64,000 nt of DNA from Chryseobacterium limigenitum. Lineage in GTDB: Bacteria; Bacteroidota; Bacteroidia; Flavobacteriales; Weeksellaceae. The notes beneath the pieces are model-generated. The model did not search any database. It had not been told where the DNA came from and saw nothing but the letters and a program-made list of their open reading frames with translations. Position 1 is the first letter of the stretch, and each line of letters starts with the position of its first letter. The stretch covers positions 310,001 through 374,000 of the forward strand of contig NZ_FPKW01000001.1 in the NCBI RefSeq assembly GCF_900114875.1, given 5' to 3'. A program made the position numbers and the translations under genes. Below, piece after piece: positions 59,557-64,000 of this stretch.

Positions 59557-60230
59557 AATAATCCTTCGTCTGAGAAACTAAAATATGAGTTCTGTACAAT
59601 AATCAAATGGTCCAAAAGCTGAATAGTTAGAGTATTTCCCGCTTCTCTTATTTTTTGAGTGATATCGATATCTTCTTTGCTGGGCTTCAAATTTCCTGAT
59701 GGATGATTGTGAGCCACAATAACTCCGGTTGCAAAATGATCTAGTGCAGTTTTAAATAAAATCCTGACATCAACAATCGACTGACTAATTCCACCCTGCG
59801 TTAATTGTGAAATATGAATAACTCTATTATTTTGATTCAGAAAAATAGCCCAAAACTCTTCTGTCCGTAAATCTGAAAGATGATTTTTAAAAATCTGATA
59901 CGCTCCGTTACTGTTTGATATCATTGGCTTTTCAGGAATTTCCTGACTCGATCTTCTTCTCCCGATTTCCAATGCTGTTGCGATAGAAATAGCTTTCACC
60001 TCGCCCACTCCTTTGAATTTCGTTAGATCTTTCACAGATAATAAACTCAGCTGATGCCAGTTATTATTGACTGAAGCTAAAATTTTTCTTGCCAATTCTA
60101 CAGCAGTTTCATCCCTGCTTCCGCTTCCCATAATGATCGCAAGCAGTTCAGAATCAGAAAGTGAGCCTTTGCCTTTCAGCAAAAACTTTTCTCTGGGTCT
60201 GTCGTCTTCTGCAAGGAATTTTATGGACAT
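59553..60230 (-). CDS. radC: RadC family protein (JAB/MPN metallo domain)
   Basis: 225 residues. Helix-hairpin-helix-like N terminus (RPREKFLLKGKGSLSDSELLAIIMGSGSRDETAVELARKIL) followed by a JAB domain with the JAMM-type metal site VIVAHNHPSGNLKPSKEDIDITQKI (His-x-His and downstream Asp), and the upstream Glu in FWAIFLNQNNR. The historical repair role has been questioned and the substrate is unknown. The operon context is LolD, L,D-transpeptidase-like, RadC, FemAB-like. Confidence 0.92.
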   Translation of the reverse strand: MSIKFLAEDDRPREKFLLKGKGSLSDSELLAIIMGSGSRDETAVELARKILASVNNNWHQLSLLSVKDLTKFKGVGEVKAISIATALEIGRRRSSQEIPEKPMISNSNGAYQIFKNHLSDLRTEEFWAIFLNQNNRVIHISQLTQGGISQSIVDVRILFKTALDHFATGVIVAHNHPSGNLKPSKEDIDITQKIREAGNTLTIQLLDHLIIVQNSYFSFSDEGLL

Positions 60231-60268
60231 ATTTTTTAGGTAGCAGGAATTAGGATTTAGGGATTAGC

Positions 60269-60850
60269 TTAATAAAATGCGAATAAAATGATTGGCTGTT
60301 TTGATTGATCGATGTATTTTGCTGTTTCACTGAATGCGTTTTTTGAAAGCATCGGACAACCAAAACTTAAACATGACGGATTTATTGATTCTTTATCCGG
60401 AACGCAATAATAAGAATGAAGAACAATTGCTCTAGGTCTTGCATTACTGTTTGTTTCATCAAGTCCGTCTAAGCGATACGCCTTTCCAAATTTCCCGGTA
60501 TAGCTTTCTCGAATTTCGTATTTTCCCAAAGATGATTGGTGAGAACCGTCAACATTGCTGAACTGCAAATTATTTGAGTCCGAAACTACGGAACCTTCTC
60601 CATTCGCAACAACTGCTTTCTGTAAAATTTGATCTTTTTTCAGATCATAAACAAAATATCTATACTTTCCGGAATGAATTTTAAAATTAATGAAAACTGC
60701 CAAATCCTGATTATAATTTTTTCCTTTAATATAGTTTTTAATTTCCGAAATTTTTGATTTTGGAATATAATCAATTGCATTACCGGCCTGAGATTCAAAT
60801 TTAGAACAGGAAATAAAAAAAAGGAATAAAAAAATAATATTTTTAAGCAT
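60269..60850 (-). CDS. L,D-transpeptidase-like catalytic-domain lipoprotein
   Basis: 193 residues. The lipobox ISC (Cys15) places it in the envelope. The C-terminal domain (about 90-193) belongs to the murein L,D-transpeptidase catalytic-like family: GSHQSSLGKYEIRESYTGKFGKAYRLDGLDETNSNARPRAIVLHSYYCVP (His in VLHSY), then CLSFGCPMLSKNAFSETAKYI, with the nucleophile Cys in SFGCPML. It would cross-link or attach peptides in peptidoglycan, or act as a hydrolase variant. The stop lies 38 bases before radC and the start 11 bases after lolD, so all four genes probably share one mRNA. Confidence 0.85.
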   Translation of the reverse strand: MLKNIIFLFLFFISCSKFESQAGNAIDYIPKSKISEIKNYIKGKNYNQDLAVFINFKIHSGKYRYFVYDLKKDQILQKAVVANGEGSVVSDSNNLQFSNVDGSHQSSLGKYEIRESYTGKFGKAYRLDGLDETNSNARPRAIVLHSYYCVPDKESINPSCLSFGCPMLSKNAFSETAKYIDQSKQPIILFAFY

Positions 60851-60861
60851 TTGACGGGAAT

Positions 60862-61530
60862 TTACTCAATGATCATTCCGTCTTTCATGACTAATTTTCT
60901 GTCAGTAATTTCCGCAAGATTAGGGTTATGCGTTACTATAACGAATGTCTGATTGTATTTATCTCTTAAATCAAAAAATAATCTGTGCAAATCATCCGCA
61001 TTTTTTGAATCTAAGTTACCTGTAGGCTCATCCGCAAAAATGATTTTAGGAGAGTTAATCAACGCTCTGGCAACCGCAACCCTTTGCGCTTCTCCACCCG
61101 ATAATTGGTTGGGTTTATGCTGTAATCTCTGTTCGATCTTTAAATCTTCAAACAAAGCATAAGCCTTTTCCAATGATTCCTTTTCATTGGCTCCGCCGAT
61201 TTTTGTTGGCAATAATACGTTTTCCAGCGCCGTAAATTCCGGTAATAATTGATGAAACTGAAACACAAAACCAATATTCTGGTTTCTGAATTTAGAAAGT
61301 TGCTTGTCATTCATATTAATAAATGACTCTCCTGCTATTGAAATCTCTGTGTCATATTTGTGCGAGTTCGAAGGTAGATCCAATGTTCCCAAGATCTGCA
61401 GTAAAGTAGATTTTCCTGCACCTGATTCTCCGACAATAGAAACAACTTCTCCGGTTTTAATATGAATATCAACCCCTTTTAATACTTCTAAATTCCCATA
61501 AGATTTATGGATATTTCTTGCTTTAATCAT
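60862..61530 (-). CDS. lolD: LolD lipoprotein-releasing ABC ATPase
   Basis: ATPase of the LolCDE complex, which detaches outer-membrane lipoproteins from the inner membrane. 222 residues. Walker A is GESGAGKST (about 34-42), LGTLD and the Q-loop [22 protein letters not shown] are typical of the LolD/MacB class, the signature is [18 protein letters not shown], and Walker B is [13 protein letters not shown] with the His switch in FVIVTHN. LolC/E genes are not in the window. The promoter box lies just upstream of the ATG (see 61535-61542). A LolA-like carrier gene lies at 17430-18077. Confidence 0.92.
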   Translation of the reverse strand: MIKARNIHKSYGNLEVLKGVDIHIKTGEVVSIVGESGAGKSTLLQILGTLDLPSNSHKYDTEISIAGESFINMNDKQLSKFRNQNIGFVFQFHQLLPEFTALENVLLPTKIGGANEKESLEKAYALFEDLKIEQRLQHKPNQLSGGEAQRVAVARALINSPKIIFADEPTGNLDSKNADDLHRLFFDLRDKYNQTFVIVTHNPNLAEITDRKLVMKDGMIIE

Positions 61531-61534
61531 GAGT

Positions 61535-61542
61535 CAAAAATA
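61535..61542 (-). promoter_or_regulatory. -7 box of lolD, abutting the start codon
   Basis: TATTTTTG on the minus strand ends four bases before ATG 61530, so the transcript probably starts at or beside the ATG (leaderless). Confidence 0.5.
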
Positions 61543-61638
61543 GTGATTTGATTTGAAATATGAGAAAAATTTATGGTGAATTGTCAGTGGTCAATGCACT
61601 TCGTTGGTCAATTCTTATATCAAATACAAATATATTTG

Positions 61639-61738
61639 AGATGCTTTGACTTCGCTCAGCATGACATCGCTAAAAATTATCCGCAAAAAGAAGACAGATA
61701 GTATTAGAAATGCCATGCTGAGCGAAGTCGAAGCATCT
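61639..61738. repeat. Long inverted repeat (dispersed REP-like element)
   Basis: Left arm 61639-61663 (AGATGCTTTGACTTCGCTCAG then CATG) and right arm 61714-61738 are inverted complements with one mismatch in 25, separated by 50 bases. The unit, containing CTTCGCTCAGCATG, is one I remember as a common intergenic repeat in flavobacteria; this is recall only. It lies between lolD and the pdhC terminator. Confidence 0.75.
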
Positions 61739-61760
61739 TTTAAGCATAAAAATAAACAAA

Positions 61761-61790
61761 AAAAACCTCTCGATTCGAGAGGTTTTTGTA
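61761..61790 (-). terminator. Terminator of pdhC
   Basis: AAAAACCTCTCG (61761-61772) pairs perfectly with CGAGAGGTTTTT (61776-61787) with a 3-base loop. An A-rich tract on the left supplies the T-tail for the minus strand. Confidence 0.88.
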
Positions 61791-61807
61791 TTTCAAAACT
61801 TAGAAAA

Positions 61808-63424
61808 TTACAGTAACAAAGTTAAAGGGCTTTCTAAATATGTTTTTAAAGTTTGTAAGAACTGAGCACCTGTAGCACCGTCTACCACTCTGTGGTCACA
61901 AGCTAATGAAAGCTTCATGATGTTTCCAACTACGATCTGTCCGTCTTTTACGATCGGTTTTTCGATGATTGCTCCTACTGAAAGGATTGCAGAGTTTGGT
62001 TGATTGATGATACTTGTAAATGTTTCAATTCCGAACATACCCAAGTTTGAGATTGAGAATGTTGAACCTTCCATTTCGTTTGCTTTAAGACCTTTAGACT
62101 TAGCTCTTCCAGCCATATCTTTAACAGCAGCAGAAATTTGAGTATAGTTCATCTGATCTGTATTCTTAAGCACAGGAACTACCAATCCGTCAGGAATCGC
62201 AACTGCTACCCCAACGTTGATGTTTCCTCTGTGAATGATCTTGTCACCTGCCCAACTAGAATTAACTTGTGGATGTTTTCTTAAAGCAACAGCAGTCGCT
62301 TTAATGATCATATCGTTGAAAGAAATTTTAGTGTCAGGTAAAGAATTGATTTCTTTTCTAGCCTCAATTGCTTTATCCATATTGATCTCAACCATCAAGT
62401 AATAGTGAGGAGCAGAGAATTTACTTTCAGCAAGACGTTTCGCGATGATATTTCTTACCTGAGAGTTTGGAGTCTCTGTATCTTCTCCCTGAACAAAACT
62501 TAATGCAACCTGAGCTGCCGGACTTGCAGTCGGCTCAGATGCTGCTGGTTTTGCCTGAGACGGCTGATAGTTTTCAATATCTTTTTTAACAATTCTTCCG
62601 TTTTCTCCAGAACCCTGAATACCGTGAATGTCAACTCCTTTATCCTGAGCCATTTTTTTAGCCAAAGGAGAAATTGCAACTCTTTCGCTGTTGCTGGTTG
62701 CCGGTTGTTGGTTGTCAGTTGTTTGTTTTGGAGCTTCAGCTTTTTGTTCTGCCGGCTTTCCTGAAGACTGAACAGCAGGTTTTGCAGCACCAACACTAGA
62801 AACATCAGTTCCTTCAGGGCCGATAATTGCTAAAACCGAATCAACTGGAGCAGCACCGCCTTCTTCAACACCTTGCTTCAATAATACTCCATTGAACTCA
62901 GATTCGAAATCCTGAACCGCTTTATCTGTTTCGATTTCAGCAAGAAGATCACCTTCTTTTACTGTATCGCCAACATTTTTGTGCCATTTCGCTACTTTAC
63001 CTTCTGTCATTGTATCAGAAAGTCTTGGCATTGTAATTACTTCTACTCCTGCAGGAACTTCCGCAGAAGTTTGCTCTACGCTTGTAGAATTATTTTCTGT
63101 TTTTGATTCTTCTTCAGATTTTTTCTCTTCAGAACCTCCGGAAGCAGGAGCAGCAGCTCCGCCCGTTAATCCTGAAATATCTTCTCCTGCATTACCAATA
63201 ATAGCCAAAACAGAATCTACAGCAGCAGCATTTCCTTCTTCCACACCAACGTATAGAAGAGTACCATTTAATTCAGATTCGAAATCCTGAACAGCTTTAT
63301 CTGTTTCAATTTCAGCTAAAATATCTCCTTCTTTTACTGTATCTCCTACTTTTTTATGCCATTTCGCCACTTTACCTTCCGTCATAGTGTCGGAAAGACG
63401 AGGCATTGTAATAACTTCTGCCAT
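61808..63424 (-). CDS. pdhC: Pyruvate dehydrogenase E2, dihydrolipoamide acetyltransferase
   Basis: Transfers the acetyl group from lipoyl-lysine to CoA. 538 residues. Two lipoyl domains are nearly identical (about 1-80 and 126-205), each with EIETDKAVQDFES and lipoylated Lys43 and Lys168. An Ala/Pro-rich linker, a peripheral subunit-binding domain (about 250-285, RVAISPLAKKMAQDKGVDIHGIQGSGENGRIVKKDIENY), a second linker and the catalytic domain (about 310-538) follow. The catalytic motif CDHRVVDGATGAQFLQTLKTYLESP has His511. It belongs with the E1-alpha gene 97 bases upstream. Confidence 0.95.
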   Translation of the reverse strand: MAEVITMPRLSDTMTEGKVAKWHKKVGDTVKEGDILAEIETDKAVQDFESELNGTLLYVGVEEGNAAAVDSVLAIIGNAGEDISGLTGGAAAPASGGSEEKKSEEESKTENNSTSVEQTSAEVPAGVEVITMPRLSDTMTEGKVAKWHKNVGDTVKEGDLLAEIETDKAVQDFESEFNGVLLKQGVEEGGAAPVDSVLAIIGPEGTDVSSVGAAKPAVQSSGKPAEQKAEAPKQTTDNQQPATSNSERVAISPLAKKMAQDKGVDIHGIQGSGENGRIVKKDIENYQPSQAKPAASEPTASPAAQVALSFVQGEDTETPNSQVRNIIAKRLAESKFSAPHYYLMVEINMDKAIEARKEINSLPDTKISFNDMIIKATAVALRKHPQVNSSWAGDKIIHRGNINVGVAVAIPDGLVVPVLKNTDQMNYTQISAAVKDMAGRAKSKGLKANEMEGSTFSISNLGMFGIETFTSIINQPNSAILSVGAIIEKPIVKDGQIVVGNIMKLSLACDHRVVDGATGAQFLQTLKTYLESPLTLLL

Positions 63425-63521
63425 AATTTAATTTATTAATTTGTTAATGTGATGAAGTGATGATAATAAAAGTGAAAGTTAAAAAATAACACACCATATC
63501 ATCCTATCAGCAAATTATTTA

Positions 63522-64000
63522 TTAGTTTTCTAATTTGTCTAAGAATGGATAGTTTTCCTGAGAATAAACATACTCATATACTTTATCAGCATCCGGGTAT
63601 GGAGAATTTTCCATGAATTCGATACACTCATCAACAAAATCTCTTGATTTGTTATCGATAACTTCTAATTCCTGCTCAGTTGCCCAGCTGTTTGATAAAA
63701 TTCTTGATTTTACCAATTCGATAGGGTCATCATTTTTATGAATAGCTACTTCATCCTTAGATCTGTAAGGTTCAGCATCAGACATAGAGTGACCTCTGTA
63801 ACGGTAAGTTCTAGCCTCGATGAAAGTTGGTCCGTCTCCTCTTCTAGCTCTTTCAATAGCCTCGTAAGCAGCTTCAGCTACTTTTACAGGATCCATTGCG
63901 TCTACAGGAAGACAAGGCATTTCATATCCTAAACCTAATTTATAGATATCTTCATGGTTAGCTGTTCTTTTAACAGAAGTTCCCATTGCATACTGGTTGT
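63522..64000 (-). CDS. pdhA: Pyruvate dehydrogenase E1 component, alpha subunit, partial
   Basis: Thiamine-diphosphate decarboxylase subunit. Only the C-terminal 158 complete codons (plus the stop) are visible; the gene runs off the right edge. Reads NNQYAMGTSVKRTANHEDIYKLGLGYEMPCLPVDAMDPVKVAEAAYEAIERARRGDGPTFIEARTYRYRGHSMSDAEPYRSKDEV in overlapping pieces. RYRGHSMSDAEPYRSKDE is the phosphorylation-loop region conserved in PDH/BCDH alpha subunits. Internal Met at 63986 is not the start, as the conserved NNQYAMGTS precedes it. The neighbour downstream is pdhC. Confidence 0.95.
   Translation of the reverse strand, partial: NQYAMGTSVKRTANHEDIYKLGLGYEMPCLPVDAMDPVKVAEAAYEAIERARRGDGPTFIEARTYRYRGHSMSDAEPYRSKDEVAIHKNDDPIELVKSRILSNSWATEQELEVIDNKSRDFVDECIEFMENSPYPDADKVYEYVYSQENYPFLDKLEN

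Overview
The window is AT-rich DNA from a member of the Bacteroidota, almost certainly class Flavobacteriia and probably Chryseobacterium or a close relative (genus is an inference). Lineage markers seen directly are a PorQ type IX secretion protein, the lipoprotein form of TamA (TamL), a fused ResB-CcsA cytochrome c synthase, a lysine 6-aminotransferase with its aldehyde dehydrogenase partner, a DUF2490 protein, GxxExxY and four-helix-bundle accessory genes, and many TAnnTTTG -7 promoter boxes lying 5-50 bases before start codons. Most genes are ordinary chromosomal housekeeping genes. No prophage, plasmid, CRISPR array, rRNA or intact insertion sequence was found.

Layout. 1-3.7 kb: an RND multidrug efflux operon (GbsR/MarR regulator, adaptor, permease cut by the window edge). 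3.8-8 kb: GNAT, DUF2007 and the two lysine-catabolic enzymes. 8-14.6 kb: small membrane protein, ribbon-helix-helix protein, SPFH protein, the giant ccsBA gene, a Crp-family regulator and a secreted isochorismatase-like hydrolase. 14.8-20.6 kb: ftsK, lolA-like, lptF/G-like and a secreted unknown. 20.7-25.4 kb: frr-pyrH, porQ-cmk and a YtxH/holin-like envelope trio. 25.4-30.5 kb: an RNA methyltransferase head-to-head with tamL, then sanA-like and an FAD/2Fe-2S reductase. 30.5-33.7 kb: TlpA-like lipoprotein and an FecCD/FecE uptake system interrupted by a repeat-bounded GxxExxY gene. 33.7-40.2 kb: a beta-oxidation operon marR-fadN-fadA-fadE with twin palindromic operators and an inserted, disrupted four-helix-bundle gene. 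40.3-49 kb: YegP-like, HD hydrolase, DUF2490, TonB-dependent receptor, uvrA, an NAD(P)-binding protein and an alpha/beta hydrolase. 49-50.3 kb: tRNA-Arg(CCT), a secreted unknown and two candidate tiny genes. 50.3-54.1 kb: endonuclease V-like, VOC, GNAT, M28 peptidase and methionine aminotransferase-like genes. 54.2-58.6 kb: an ion-pumping pyrophosphatase fused to an OmpA domain, next to soluble pyrophosphatase. 58.6-64 kb: FemAB-like protein, radC, L,D-transpeptidase-like lipoprotein, lolD, and pyruvate dehydrogenase E2 and E1-alpha (cut by the window end).

The most noteworthy points are two unrelated small genes that each sit at a gene-gene joint inside an operon and are bounded by inverted repeats (GxxExxY at 32.06-32.76 kb; four-helix bundle at 37.98-38.39 kb, with a TGA where Gly is expected); the pyrophosphatase-OmpA fusion; the MarR twin operators, one lying on the fad promoter; divergent genes whose promoters lie inside each other; a hairpin made of two perfect DnaA boxes; and two short ORFs coupled to promoters or terminators near 49-50 kb.
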